This document shows, piece after piece, positions 36,092 to 45,963 of a DNA stretch of 55,987 nucleotides. The notes below the pieces were generated by a model. That model saw nothing but the letters and a program-made list of their open reading frames with translations, was not told where the DNA came from and ran no database searches. Each line of letters opens with the position of its first letter. Position 1 is the first letter of the stretch. The stretch is from an uncultured Porphyromonadaceae bacterium. GTDB lineage: Bacteria; Bacteroidota; Bacteroidia; Bacteroidales; Muribaculaceae. A program made the translations under genes and the position numbers. The DNA lies in contig CAMWLR010000008.1 of NCBI GenBank assembly GCA_947175215.1, positions 1 to 55,987 on the forward strand, written 5' to 3'.

Positions 36092-38479
36092 TTAGTTGAT
36101 AACCATGATCTTAGTCACACAGCTCTCGCTGCCCGAGTCTGAGCCCGAACCGTGTGAGGCGAATACGAAGTAAATACCTGTCTTGACACGATCGCCGTTG
36201 GCGTTACAGCCGTCCCAGGTAATCATACCGCCCTCGCTGCGTCCCTGGAAGAACACATTGCCGGCGGCATCGGCTATCTTGACAAGCGTATTGTCCATAA
36301 GGCCGGTTACGGTAATCCAACCCGAGTAGTCTGGGCGCACAGGGTTGGGATAGGCATAGACTTCGCTTAGATCTTCGCTCGCGGGGGCTGATGTTGAGTT
36401 ATATTCGACAACACCATTGTCGGTGACGAAGAATACGCTCGACGAGTTGGGGTCGCATGCTACCGAGTAAACCCTGTTTGAGGGGAGGATAGAGTTATTT
36501 ACGTCATAATGCTCGATGATGCGGTCACCATCCTCGCTCACGAGATAAACACCGGCCGAGGTTGTGGCGATCCATTTGCGGTTAGACGCATCCACGGCAA
36601 TGTCTGAGATCATCAGCGCATCGAGCAGATAGTCAGCCAGGCCGGTGCCGTCGTTACGGGGGACTTTGAGATGGTTTATGGTGGCTATATCAGATGTGAT
36701 CTTTGAGGGATCGGTGATTTCAAACACGCCGTTCTCGGTACCAACCCAAAGACGTCCTTTTTTGTCTTCGCACAGAGCTGTGAGATGTGAATAAGTGACT
36801 GATTTGTTGTCCTGATCAACGAATGAGCGGACAACGAGCAACTCATCGTCAGCGATATTGGGGGTGTTTTTTTGTTTGACAAATGCGATGGTATGATCCC
36901 AGCGACCTCTTACAAAAGCCATCATGCCTGATTTTACCAGCGGAGTTCCGACGGTGGTGCGGTAGAGGAGATCGAAGTCAAAATTTTTCCATGCCTCTTT
37001 TGACGGCTCAGGCTTAGAGAGTTCATCGTATGAGATAACGTGGAGGTTATTAGTGCCGTCATTGGCGTTCTCTTGTGCAACCCAGAGATTGTCGTAGGCA
37101 TCAAAACCGACGTAAGAAATACCGTGAAAGGCGTAATAATTCAGGGGTGAGTTTGACGATGTGAAAAGATATGTCTGCTGGCCGTTCTCAAAGCGGTATA
37201 ATCCTTTGCTGAAGGATCCGACATAAATGATATCGGGATTACGCGGGTCCTCGGCCACCCACATCGGGCGGGCAACCGCTGTTGCCGGGGTCTCGTTGTT
37301 AAAACCACTGCCTCGGAGATTTGAGCTGAGACGCAGATTCTCATTTTTGATCTCAAAACCTAAGGTAGAGCCGCCTGCGCCGTCCTCGTTCCAGAAGAAG
37401 AGTTTACCTGAGGGTTGGGCTCTGACACGGATGCAATTGGTGGTGACGAAGTCGGTCTTGCCGAATTTTTCGCCGAGCTGGCGGGGGCTTGACAGGGTCG
37501 AGGCGTCATACATACTGATGCCGTTAGCGTTACCCGCCCACAATTTAGAGATTCCGTCATGGGCCGACAGGACCTGTCTTTGTAGTGCGGCAGGCATCGC
37601 GTTGATCTGCGGGGTGTTGAGGGGATGATCCATCCCGTAGATATAGAGTTTGTTAGTATTATAGACGATGGCCTGATCTTTGCCTAAAGGGGCTAAGTGG
37701 GTAAACACAACATCGGCGTTATTGTCCTTGAGCAGGCTGTATGAGATACGGTCTGTGTCGGGTGCGATGTTGACGGCGACAGCTTTCTTGTTGGCGCCTG
37801 ATTTATGGGTGAGGATCAGGCGGGTTTCGCCAAACTGCACACACTCGTCACCGTATGTCCATGTAGTAGTGTCGCCGGTAAAGAAATCAAATTTGTCGAT
37901 GTTGACAAGATGCTCAGACGCGGGGGCGCGCATGATGCGGTTGTCGTAAACGATTACGACAAGGTCACCTACGCCGAAAACTTTGTCTACGCTCTTGGGG
38001 GAGAACATTGTCTCGATGGTCTCGTTTTTCTTTTCATTGATTGTCACCAGACCGAAAGAGGTCGCCACATAAATGCGGTCTTTGCCGAATCCGACATGAT
38101 TGATGGCCGGATTGCCGGTGATCAGGGCATCCGATATATCAGAGATGTTGATGACCGATCCGTCATCATTGATGCGGTCCATATTACAATCGGTATAGGC
38201 CACAATGACGTATTTACCATCGGGATGGGGATAAATGCCGGTGATCGATGCGCCGTTGAGGTCATTCGCGATATTGAGTGACCTTACCTCATGAGTATTC
38301 TTGTCTGCCGAGAAGAGAGAGCCTCCCGTCAGATAGAATACTTTGCTTTTTGTCTCGGCAATCGAAGTTATGCCTCCGAAAGGTGAATGGATAGCCCAGC
38401 TGCCCACCGGAAGCTGTGCGTTGACACCGATGCTGATCAGAGCAAGTGTAAATATTATTGCGATTTTCTTTATCATCAT
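36092..38479 (-). CDS. porZ: Type IX secretion attachment-complex protein PorZ
   Basis: PorZ works with PorU, PorV and PorQ on the cell surface and presents A-LPS to the sortase. The 795-residue product has a signal peptide (MMIKKIAIIFTLALISIGVN then AQ), two seven-bladed beta-propellers built of two-component-regulator-like repeats (for example DVFTHLAPLG, KLWAGNANGISMYDA, GRLWVGTENGVFEI, NRKWIATTSAGVYLV), and a C-terminal domain with YAYPNPVRPDYSGWI and GIYFVFA, the form of a type IX C-terminal domain. Length and layout match P. gingivalis PorZ. It stands 48 nt after rdgB and 6 nt before the unknown gene that precedes porV. Confidence 0.85.
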   Translation of the reverse strand: MMIKKIAIIFTLALISIGVNAQLPVGSWAIHSPFGGITSIAETKSKVFYLTGGSLFSADKNTHEVRSLNIANDLNGASITGIYPHPDGKYVIVAYTDCNMDRINDDGSVINISDISDALITGNPAINHVGFGKDRIYVATSFGLVTINEKKNETIETMFSPKSVDKVFGVGDLVVIVYDNRIMRAPASEHLVNIDKFDFFTGDTTTWTYGDECVQFGETRLILTHKSGANKKAVAVNIAPDTDRISYSLLKDNNADVVFTHLAPLGKDQAIVYNTNKLYIYGMDHPLNTPQINAMPAALQRQVLSAHDGISKLWAGNANGISMYDASTLSSPRQLGEKFGKTDFVTTNCIRVRAQPSGKLFFWNEDGAGGSTLGFEIKNENLRLSSNLRGSGFNNETPATAVARPMWVAEDPRNPDIIYVGSFSKGLYRFENGQQTYLFTSSNSPLNYYAFHGISYVGFDAYDNLWVAQENANDGTNNLHVISYDELSKPEPSKEAWKNFDFDLLYRTTVGTPLVKSGMMAFVRGRWDHTIAFVKQKNTPNIADDELLVVRSFVDQDNKSVTYSHLTALCEDKKGRLWVGTENGVFEITDPSKITSDIATINHLKVPRNDGTGLADYLLDALMISDIAVDASNRKWIATTSAGVYLVSEDGDRIIEHYDVNNSILPSNRVYSVACDPNSSSVFFVTDNGVVEYNSTSAPASEDLSEVYAYPNPVRPDYSGWITVTGLMDNTLVKIADAAGNVFFQGRSEGGMITWDGCNANGDRVKTGIYFVFASHGSGSDSGSESCVTKIMVIN

Positions 38480-38527
38480 GGTAGTTAATACGGTGGTGGA
38501 TAATAAGATGTTTTATGCCTGTGGATA

Positions 38528-39130
38528 TCAGATATTTTCGTTTTTCAGTAGGTCAAGGAGTGCTTCGGAGGCACGCCGGCGGTGAGAGATAGCGTTTTTC
38601 TCGTCGGCCGACATCTCGGCGAATGTCCTCGACTCGCCTTGTGGAATAAACAGCGGGTCGTAGCCAAAACCGTCAGCACCTCGGGGTGCTGTGGCGATCG
38701 TGCCCTCGACAATACCGTCGACCAGATATTCTTGGCCATCGGCAATCAGGGCAATGGCGGTGCGGAAACGGGCATTGCGGTTATCCGCGTCCTTGAGGCG
38801 CTCGAGCAGCAGTGCCGAGTTGGCTGTTGAGTCATGCCCCGTGCCACATCCGTTAGCTGCGGCATAGCGGGCTGACATTACGCCCGGTTCTCCATCGAGA
38901 GCCTCTACTTCGAGCCCGGTGTCATCGGCAAAGCAGTCATAGCCGTAACGCTCATTTACCCACCGCGCCTTTTGCAGGGCATTCCCCTCGAGAGTATCGG
39001 CTGTCTCGGGTATATCGTCATGACATCCGATCTCGTCGAGAGAGAGGATGTGGCGACGGTCACCGAGGATTGCCTTTACTTCGGCAATTTTATGGGGATT
39101 GTTTGTGGCGAAGATAAGTTTTTGCAGCAT
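38528..39130 (-). CDS. rdgB: XTP/dITP pyrophosphatase
   Basis: Hydrolyses non-canonical purine nucleotides (XTP, dITP) to keep them out of DNA and RNA. Starting at ATG 39130 ([19 protein letters not shown]) the product is 200 residues, the family size; upstream in-frame starts would add about 40 unrelated residues. It has [23 protein letters not shown] and the late SHRRRA segment. It lies between an acyltransferase gene and porZ on the same strand. Confidence 0.95.
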   Translation of the reverse strand: MLQKLIFATNNPHKIAEVKAILGDRRHILSLDEIGCHDDIPETADTLEGNALQKARWVNERYGYDCFADDTGLEVEALDGEPGVMSARYAAANGCGTGHDSTANSALLLERLKDADNRNARFRTAIALIADGQEYLVDGIVEGTIATAPRGADGFGYDPLFIPQGESRTFAEMSADEKNAISHRRRASEALLDLLKNENI

Positions 39131-39197
39131 TACGTCAAGTCGAAGTTTACTCAACATATATAACGGAGTGTCGCAATATTTATTATCTAAAAGGCAG

Positions 39198-40304
39198 TTA
39201 TCTTTTTGCGGGGGTGAGAGAGCCCTTATGATCGCGTCGACGGGCAAACCGTTTCCCCACCAGATTCCACGATAGGTAGGCGAGTATAACAGTTGTCGTC
39301 AGGACAATTAACAGAGTCAGCAGTGGATGCAGTGTATGGGGTAGTCCGAAATATATCGCAAGCTGGATTATGGGGAAATGAAAGAGATAGATGTCGTATG
39401 AGATACTGTCGTGCTTGGCCAGTCTCTTGCCCCAGCTCCCTATCATTGAGAACCAAAGCACGAGCGTACCGGCCACAATCGGTTGTAACAGTGTCTGATA
39501 AAACGGGATATAGTCGGCTAACAATAAGATGATGATGTCAAAAGCGAGGATATAGCCGTTATATTTTTTGAAGAGATCAAAATAGTAATTGACCAGTGCC
39601 CCGATGTAAAAAAACACAAGCAGTGTACCAAACTGGCGCGCCAAAATATTGTATAATTCACTGTCGGTGCGGTCAGCGAGCCCCAGGAGATAGAGTCGCG
39701 ATAATATGGCAGCTATTGCGATGGCGGTCAGCAGTATGCCGCCGTTACGTTTTGACAGTTTGCGCACTATAAAATAAACCGCCGGAACGGATAAGTAGCA
39801 CACCCATTCCCCTTTCATTGTCCATAATGAGCCGTTAACTGCCGATGTGGTGAAGGCTTCGCCTGTAAAGACCCCCGGAAGATCGGGCTGCAGAAAATTC
39901 ATAAATGAGAGATTTGCCGCCAGATATTCCCAAAAGCCGCGGTTTGTGAGGTATTCGACCGGCGAGAGGTCGCTGACGAATATCAAGCCTGTGGCACAAA
40001 GGCAGATAATGAGGACGTAAGGTGGTAAGATGCGACGGGCACGGCGCGAAATATAGTGACGCAGGGTCGGACGCTTCTGAAATGATGGGAACATCAGAAA
40101 TCCCGAGATCGCAAAAAAGCATCCCACATCGACCGTCCCCCGCTGTATCCAGGGGTAATTGAGACCCGTCAGGACCGACAGATGTGCCAGTAGTACGCAG
40201 AAACTGAGGTAATACCTCACCACCATCATGTTGTTGTCATGGGAGACATGATGGAATGGGGCGGGTTGCTTTACCTTGATTGCGGGGGTGGGAGGCGTGG
40301 ACAC
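39198..40304 (-). CDS. Acyltransferase-3 family membrane protein (OafA/YrhL type)
   Basis: These enzymes O-acetylate or otherwise acylate surface polysaccharides, taking acyl groups across the inner membrane. The 368-residue product has about ten membrane helices, the family motif [15 protein letters not shown] followed by a Arg-rich segment ([12 protein letters not shown]), and a short cytoplasmic C terminus. The given start is a GTG at 40304; an ATG at 40229 ([10 protein letters not shown]) would remove a non-hydrophobic prefix and is a fair alternative. It is 67 nt before rdgB. The glycan acceptor is unknown; nearby fucosyltransferases and the LtaS-like gene suggest surface glycan. Confidence 0.8.
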   Translation of the reverse strand: MSTPPTPAIKVKQPAPFHHVSHDNNMMVVRYYLSFCVLLAHLSVLTGLNYPWIQRGTVDVGCFFAISGFLMFPSFQKRPTLRHYISRRARRILPPYVLIICLCATGLIFVSDLSPVEYLTNRGFWEYLAANLSFMNFLQPDLPGVFTGEAFTTSAVNGSLWTMKGEWVCYLSVPAVYFIVRKLSKRNGGILLTAIAIAAILSRLYLLGLADRTDSELYNILARQFGTLLVFFYIGALVNYYFDLFKKYNGYILAFDIIILLLADYIPFYQTLLQPIVAGTLVLWFSMIGSWGKRLAKHDSISYDIYLFHFPIIQLAIYFGLPHTLHPLLTLLIVLTTTVILAYLSWNLVGKRFARRRDHKGSLTPAKR

Positions 40305-40324
40305 CTTTGTTATTTCTTACGGTC

Positions 40325-40359
40325 AGGCGGTGTCAAAATAGAGTATTCTGACACCGCCT
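40325..40359. terminator. Terminator-like hairpin after the Bax inhibitor gene
   Basis: AGGCGGTGTCA (40325-40335) pairs perfectly with TGACACCGCCT (40349-40359) and is followed by TTATTATT on the plus strand. On the minus strand it lies 23 nt after the end of the Bax-inhibitor gene but without a U tract. It may separate that gene from the acyltransferase gene and still allow some readthrough. Confidence 0.6.
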
Positions 40360-40381
40360 TTATTATTGGTGTTATGTGTTA

Positions 40382-41113
40382 TCAGTCGCGTGAGTTGCCG
40401 AAGAAACGCAGCAGGTAGATAAACAGGTTGATGAAGTCGAGATAGAGCGACAGGGCGCCCCAGGTGGCCAGCGAGCCGTTGGCCAATCCCATGTTCATCG
40501 CGGCCATCTGCTTGATTTTCTGGGTATCCCAGGCGGTCAGACCGATAAAGATCAGCACGCCCAGACCAGAGATAATCCACTCAAACGTGCTGTTGGCCCA
40601 GAAGATATTGACCAAGCAGCAGATGATAAGACCAAAGAGGGCCATATAGAGGAATGAACCGATCTTGGTGAGGTCACGGTCGGTGAAATACCCATAGATA
40701 CTCATTGCGCCGAAGACGCCGGCGGTAATGAGGAATGTCTTGAATATGGATGCGAACGAGAATGCCAGGAAGATTATCGACAATGTCAGGCCGTTGACCA
40801 GTGCGAACAGGAAGAACAGGGCTGTCGACATACCCGGACTCATCTTGCCCAGTCGGGCAGAAATCCAGATCACCAGACCGATCTCGACGATGGCCAATCC
40901 CCAGTAGATCCAGGTGTTGGTGGCCATCGCTACACTGAGCGACGGAGCGACAAAGTATACCCCAAGGGCCGCGGCGGCCGAGACCATCAGGGCCAGGAAC
41001 ATTTTGACGTATACCTGTTTCATTACGGCCGAAACCTTGGCATCAAGCGACTGAGGCTGCTGCCCGTTCTGCCAGTATCCTTGGGCTGAATTTGAGTTGT
41101 TGTAGTAATTCAT
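40382..41113 (-). CDS. Bax inhibitor-1 / YccA-YbhL family membrane protein
   Basis: A 243-residue protein with about seven membrane helices. After a Gln/Asn/Tyr-rich N terminus (NYYNNSNSAQGYWQNGQQPQ) the hydrophobic core has the family motif MAMNTW-like MATNTWIYWG, the GVFGAMSIYGYFTDRDLTKIG segment and the C-terminal ending with LDFINLFIYLLRFFG. Members act as pH-gated calcium channels or interact with FtsH proteases in bacteria; the role here is unproven. Between argS (64-nt gap) and the acyltransferase gene. Confidence 0.9.
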   Translation of the reverse strand: MNYYNNSNSAQGYWQNGQQPQSLDAKVSAVMKQVYVKMFLALMVSAAAALGVYFVAPSLSVAMATNTWIYWGLAIVEIGLVIWISARLGKMSPGMSTALFFLFALVNGLTLSIIFLAFSFASIFKTFLITAGVFGAMSIYGYFTDRDLTKIGSFLYMALFGLIICCLVNIFWANSTFEWIISGLGVLIFIGLTAWDTQKIKQMAAMNMGLANGSLATWGALSLYLDFINLFIYLLRFFGNSRD

Positions 41114-41177
41114 TGCCTTATGTTTTAGAGAGTTTTATTAATATTATGTAGACCAAACGGGGGATGCGTCACGGGTG

Positions 41178-42965
41178 TTACATCCGCTCGGGCACCGATA
41201 TCCCCAACAGGCTCATACCCTGACGGATGGTGCGGGCGACGGTCTTGCACAGAGCCAGGCGGAGCGAGCGCACGGCCTCATCTTCCTCTTTGAGAATAGA
41301 GTAATCGTGATAGAACTGGTTGTACTGTTTGACCAGCTCATACACATAATTGGCGATCAGGGCCGGTGAGTAGCTGCGCCCGGCCTCCTGAACTGTGGCG
41401 GGGAAATCAGAGAGGGTCTGTATCAGGGCGATCTCCTTTTCGTTGGGTATCACCGCGGCGTAGTTGCCGATCTTATATCCGAGTTCGTCAGCCTTGCGGA
41501 GCACCGACCGGATGCGCGCATAGGTGTATTGTATAAACGGCCCGGTGTTGCCGTTGAAGTCAATCGACTCAGCCGGGTTGAACATCATGTTTTTACGCGG
41601 GTCGACCTTGAGCAGGAAGTATTTGAGCGCACCCAGACCCACCGTCTCCGATATTTCGTCGATCTCGGCGGGGGTGAGGCCGTCGGTCTTGCCCAGCTGA
41701 GTCGATACCTCGCGGGCGTTAGCGACCATCTCCTCCATCAGGTCATCGGCATCGACCACCGTACCCTCGCGGCTCTTCATCTTACCCTGGGGAAGCTCGA
41801 CCATGCCGTATGAGAAGTGCACCAGGTCTTTACCCCATTTGAATCCGAGACGGTCGAGCAGCAGCGACAGCACCTGGAAGTGATAGTTCTGCTCATTGCC
41901 CACAACATAAATCATCTTGTCGATGGGGTAGTCGCGGAAACGGAGCTTTGCCGTGCCTATATCCTGGGTCATGTATACAGATGTGCCGTCTGAGCGCAGC
42001 AACAGCTTGTTGTCGAGGCCTGCATCTGTCAGGTCGGCCCAAACCGAGCCGTCCTCTTTGCGATACATGATACCTTTCTCAAGTCCCTCGAGCACCTTCT
42101 CCTTACCCTCAAGGTAAGTTTCCGACTCATAGTAGATCTTGTCGAAGTCGACTCCCATGCGTTTATAGGTGATGTCAAAGCCGTCATAGACCCACTTGTT
42201 CATCATTTCCCAGAGGGCGCGCACCTCGGGGTCTTTCTGCTCCCATTTGCGCAGCATCTCGCGGGCCTGGGCCATCAGGGGTGATGCGGCCTTGGCCTCA
42301 TCCTCGGTCATTCCCTTATCCATCAGCTCCTTGAGCTCGCTGCGGTAATGTTTGTCAAACAGCACATAGAAATCACCGATCAGGTGATCACCCTTTTTGC
42401 CGGTCGACTCAGGGGTAGCGCCGTCGCCCCATTTCTGCCAGGCGAGCATCGACTTGCAGATATGTATACCGCGGTCATTGACGATATTTGTCTTGACCAC
42501 CTTGTTGCCACAGGCCTTGAGAATCTGCGAGAGCGAGTAACCCAGCAGGTTGTTGCGCACGTGTCCCAGGTGCAGGGGTTTGTTGGTGTTGGGCGATGAG
42601 TATTCGACCATCACCAGCGGGCTGTCAGCGGTGGCTTCGGTGAGCCCGAAGTTCTCGTCAGCGGCGATATGCTCAAGCACCGAGTTCCAGTAAGTAGGCT
42701 CGATGACGATGTTGAGAAACCCCTTTACGGCATTGAAGCGATCAACGGCCGGTTCGTTGTCGACCAGCCAGTTGCCAATCTCGGCAGCCACCGCGTCGGG
42801 CGACTTGCGGGCTGCCTTGACCCAGGGGAAAACCACCACGGTGAGATTCCCCTCAAACTCCTTGCGGGTTGCCTGAGGGATGATCTGAGAGGCGGGAGTG
42901 TCGACTCCGTAAAGCTCCTTGACTGCGCGGGATACACCCTGCGCTATGATATTGTCGAGTGACAT
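41178..42965 (-). CDS. argS: Arginyl-tRNA synthetase
   Basis: Charges tRNA-Arg. Starting at ATG 42965 (MSLDNIIAQGVSRAV) the product is 595 residues, the class I family length; an upstream in-frame ATG would add 38 unrelated residues. It has the Add1 N-terminal domain, HLGH in PLHLGHVRNNLLG, the KMSKS-like KMKSREGT region, and the alpha-helical anticodon-binding C terminus ending MSLLGISVPERM. A -7-like TAACTTTG (minus strand 43005-42998) lies about 35 nt upstream of the start. Confidence 0.97.
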   Translation of the reverse strand: MSLDNIIAQGVSRAVKELYGVDTPASQIIPQATRKEFEGNLTVVVFPWVKAARKSPDAVAAEIGNWLVDNEPAVDRFNAVKGFLNIVIEPTYWNSVLEHIAADENFGLTEATADSPLVMVEYSSPNTNKPLHLGHVRNNLLGYSLSQILKACGNKVVKTNIVNDRGIHICKSMLAWQKWGDGATPESTGKKGDHLIGDFYVLFDKHYRSELKELMDKGMTEDEAKAASPLMAQAREMLRKWEQKDPEVRALWEMMNKWVYDGFDITYKRMGVDFDKIYYESETYLEGKEKVLEGLEKGIMYRKEDGSVWADLTDAGLDNKLLLRSDGTSVYMTQDIGTAKLRFRDYPIDKMIYVVGNEQNYHFQVLSLLLDRLGFKWGKDLVHFSYGMVELPQGKMKSREGTVVDADDLMEEMVANAREVSTQLGKTDGLTPAEIDEISETVGLGALKYFLLKVDPRKNMMFNPAESIDFNGNTGPFIQYTYARIRSVLRKADELGYKIGNYAAVIPNEKEIALIQTLSDFPATVQEAGRSYSPALIANYVYELVKQYNQFYHDYSILKEEDEAVRSLRLALCKTVARTIRQGMSLLGISVPERM

Positions 42966-43202
42966 GTTTATTGATCTTAGATATGTGTATGCGACTACAA
43001 AGTTACTCAATTTCCGCGAAAAATCCCTACTGCGCCTGTTAATCTTGTATAAAACACTACCGGTCAGTCTTTTTTGCAATGCGTTAATACGGTCGACAAG
43101 CTGCCCGACATACGGCGACAGTGAGGTCGGTTATCCCGACGGTTATATCGGGGGGGAGTATCTAAAAACTGAGATTTTAGATGCAAAAAATATGGCGGGG
43201 AG

Positions 43203-43233
43203 TTTGTTAATGTTGCCTAAATCATTAACTTTG
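43203..43233 (+). promoter_or_regulatory. Promoter of the nuclease-kinase operon
   Basis: TTTG (43203-43206), a 19-nt spacer and TAACTTTG (43226-43233) match the Bacteroidetes promoter in full. Transcription should begin near 43240, about 50 nt before the GTG of the nuclease gene. Confidence 0.75.
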
Positions 43234-43289
43234 CGTTATGATTTTTTGGCCGTCAGGGCCGGTATCTTAAACCTCTAATTCCTTTAACC

Positions 43290-44108
43290 GTGAATAATCG
43301 TCTTTGTCGTATCGTTATGGTGATGGCTATGTTGCCGATGTTTGTCAATGCTTTTGCGTGGGGGCAGAAAGGGCACGATGTCACCGCTTATATCGCCGAG
43401 CGTCATCTTACGCCGGCGACCCGGGCCGCAGTTGACTCTATCCTCGACGGCCGTAGCCTGGTATACTGGGCCAACTGGCTCGACAACGCCAGCCATACCG
43501 CTGACTATGCCTACACAAAAACCTGGCATTACCGCAACGTGGATGCCGACAAGAGCTATGCCACACAGCCCAAACATCCCGACGGCGACATTATCGAGGG
43601 GATACGCTACTCGATAAGAGTGCTGGCCGACACCGCCCAGACTCACGACAATCGCGCGCTTGCCCTCAAGATGCTGACCCATTTTCTCGGCGACCTGCAT
43701 CAGCCCATGCACCTGGGTCACGCCACCGACCTGGGCGGCAACCGTGTAAAGATCAAATATTTCGGACGTGACGCCAATCTCCACGGGGTCTGGGACACAA
43801 ACCTTGTCGAGACCGCACATAAGTGGAGCTGCACCGAGTGGGCCGACCAGATAGACCGCCTCTCCCCATCTCAAGAGGTGTTGCTCATGTCAGGCAATGT
43901 CGATGACTGGGCAAAGGGTAGCGTCGAGAATGCCCGGATAGTCTATGAGGCCATCCCTGAGGGTAGTAACCTGAGCTATAACGATGTCGCCCGATGGACT
44001 CCGCTGATCGAGGACTCTTTGCTCACCGGCGGCGTGCGTCTGGCTCACCTGCTCAACTCGATATTTGACCCCGCATATCCTCACCGCCATACACCTTCAT
44101 CATTCTGA
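43290..44108 (+). CDS. Secreted S1/P1-type nuclease
   Basis: S1/P1 nucleases cut single-stranded DNA or RNA and some have 3'-nucleotidase activity, using three zinc ions. The start is GTG 43290; the signal peptide MNNRLCRIVMVMAMLPMFVN-AFA is followed directly by WGQKGHD, where the mature N-terminal tryptophan and the near histidine are zinc ligands. Further ligands appear in HFLGDLHQPMHLGHA and TDLGGN. At 272 residues it is the usual bacterial size. It leads a five-gene operon, ending 4 nt before a Ser/Thr kinase gene. Coexpression with a kinase and other exported proteins is unusual for this family. Confidence 0.9.
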   Translation: MNNRLCRIVMVMAMLPMFVNAFAWGQKGHDVTAYIAERHLTPATRAAVDSILDGRSLVYWANWLDNASHTADYAYTKTWHYRNVDADKSYATQPKHPDGDIIEGIRYSIRVLADTAQTHDNRALALKMLTHFLGDLHQPMHLGHATDLGGNRVKIKYFGRDANLHGVWDTNLVETAHKWSCTEWADQIDRLSPSQEVLLMSGNVDDWAKGSVENARIVYEAIPEGSNLSYNDVARWTPLIEDSLLTGGVRLAHLLNSIFDPAYPHRHTPSSF

Positions 44109-44112
44109 AACT

Positions 44113-45963
44113 ATGTCATCAGACCAACATTCATTACAGCCCGGCGCGCTGCTTGTCAGCTCAAAGCGCAATTATAAGGTGGTCAGCGAACTTGGCGCCG
44201 GAGGCTTTGGCATCACATACCTGGCCAAAGGTCAGGTAAAGGTCGATAATGTCACCGTCGAGGCCCTTTTCGCCATCAAGGAGCTGTATCCTCGCAATTA
44301 TGTCAGACGCGTCGCCAATGCCGTTGTCCCTGATCCCGAGCACGCCGCCGAGTTTGCCAAATTCAAAAACGATTTTATCCTTGAGGTAACCCAATTGCAG
44401 CGCTTAGGGTCGCGTCATGACAATATCGTCAAGGTCAACGAGATCTTTGAGACTAACGGCACGGCTTATTACGTCATGCAGCATATCAAAGGTGAGTCGC
44501 TATATGACTACGTAACCAAATACGGTCCCCTCGACCCCGGGTTTGCCGTAAATCTGATGATGCCGGTGCTGAGCGCGGTAGAGTTTCTGCATCACAACCG
44601 CATCAACCACTTTGACATAAAGCCCGACAATATCATGCTCGAGGCTGTCGATGATGGGATCATGCCGGTGCTGATCGACTTCGGCCTCAGTCTCCACTTC
44701 AACGACGAGGGGAGGCGCACTACACCGCGCGGTATGTTGGGTGTCTCATCGGGTTACGCCCCCATCGAGCAGTATGGCATAATCGATAAGTTCTCGCCTC
44801 AGAGCGATGTCTATTCACTGGCGGCCACACTGAGCTTCATGCTCACGGGTAATCCGCCGGCCGCCGCTCCTAATATCGACATTGCCGACCACGCCGCCAA
44901 ATTGGCCGACCGCGCGCCGGCCCATGTCGTCAAAGCTATATGCCGCGCTATGGGGAAACTTGACAACTGTCGCACACAATCGGTTGAGAAGTTCCGCGCT
45001 GAGCTCACGGGTGAGGTGTCTGTCGACTCCGCCCCTGATGGTAATCATGCCACAGGCGATGCTACTGACCCTGCCCGGATTACGGCTCATCCCTTTGCAC
45101 CGGCTATGGCGACCGTCCCTGCGTCAGCTCCACCGGCTGTCAATCCCAATCCTCAGGCATCCGCAGGCAGGCCTGACCAGCCATCCTTAAATACTCCTGA
45201 TCCGCCGGTCTGGGGTAATACCAAACCTCCGTTAAACGGTCGCTCTAATCCCAATTTGGTCGGGACAACCCCCTTTAACGGACCTGAGGGATATAACCCG
45301 GTATTTCCCGGAGCTGCCGGCGCGCCCGGTAACTTTAACAACGTCCCGTCCCGATCCTCGGTCACATCCCGAAAGTCGAGCAATTGGATACTATGGGTGA
45401 TTATAGGCGTGGTGGTTGTGGCTGCCGCCGTATGCATACCGCTCTTTATTCTTGACACAAGTGATGAGGAGACGGCCGGGCAGATCGAGGCGGTTGAGGA
45501 GTCGGTTAGCACGTCAACAACCGATGAGACTCCGACAACAGAGACTCCGACAACCGATCAAGCCACCACCGATGCTGCTGATGCCGCAGCCACCGATACC
45601 CCCGATGCCGTGTCTGCGTCTCCCTCCTCATCTCAATCCACCGCTCCGTCTGCCTCTCAGTCAGCTTACCCCGGCAAGACCCCGGCCGATCACCCTAAGG
45701 TCGACAACCCGACCCCGGCCAAACCGCAGGTGACAAACGGCACGGTGTCGGTGCGCAACGGCGTCTATTCGGGCCAGATGCGTAACGGCAAACCGCATGG
45801 CAAGGGTAAGATAACGTTCAGATCAGAGGGTCCGGCCGATCCGTCGGTGAGTGTCATGGCATATCCCGGTTATTATATGACCGGATACTGGAATGACGGT
45901 CAGCTCGAGACCGGTTATCTCTATGACGAATCGGGCAACAAGATCAGCACCATTATACCATGA
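44113..45963 (+). CDS. Membrane Ser/Thr protein kinase with extracytoplasmic MORN-like tail
   Basis: A 616-residue single-pass kinase. The kinase domain (about 20-300) has a glycine loop LGAGGFGITYL (27-37), the ATP-anchoring Lys K56 in FAIKELYP, the catalytic loop HFDIKPDN (166-173) with Asp 168 but Phe in place of the usual Arg, DFG at 189-191 and GYAPIEQYG in the P+1 region. A Pro/Asn-rich segment (320-420) leads to one membrane helix (about 425-447), then a Thr/Ser/Ala-rich stretch and a C-terminal module with YSGQMRNGKPHGKGKITF (552-569), a MORN-type motif, and GYYMTGYWNDGQLETGYLYD. This puts the MORN module outside. Start at ATG 44113; an in-frame upstream start would overlap the nuclease gene. 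Its stop overlaps the next ATG by 4 nt, so it is coupled to three exported proteins. Signal and targets unknown. Confidence 0.85.
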   Translation: MSSDQHSLQPGALLVSSKRNYKVVSELGAGGFGITYLAKGQVKVDNVTVEALFAIKELYPRNYVRRVANAVVPDPEHAAEFAKFKNDFILEVTQLQRLGSRHDNIVKVNEIFETNGTAYYVMQHIKGESLYDYVTKYGPLDPGFAVNLMMPVLSAVEFLHHNRINHFDIKPDNIMLEAVDDGIMPVLIDFGLSLHFNDEGRRTTPRGMLGVSSGYAPIEQYGIIDKFSPQSDVYSLAATLSFMLTGNPPAAAPNIDIADHAAKLADRAPAHVVKAICRAMGKLDNCRTQSVEKFRAELTGEVSVDSAPDGNHATGDATDPARITAHPFAPAMATVPASAPPAVNPNPQASAGRPDQPSLNTPDPPVWGNTKPPLNGRSNPNLVGTTPFNGPEGYNPVFPGAAGAPGNFNNVPSRSSVTSRKSSNWILWVIIGVVVVAAAVCIPLFILDTSDEETAGQIEAVEESVSTSTTDETPTTETPTTDQATTDAADAAATDTPDAVSASPSSSQSTAPSASQSAYPGKTPADHPKVDNPTPAKPQVTNGTVSVRNGVYSGQMRNGKPHGKGKITFRSEGPADPSVSVMAYPGYYMTGYWNDGQLETGYLYDESGNKISTIIP

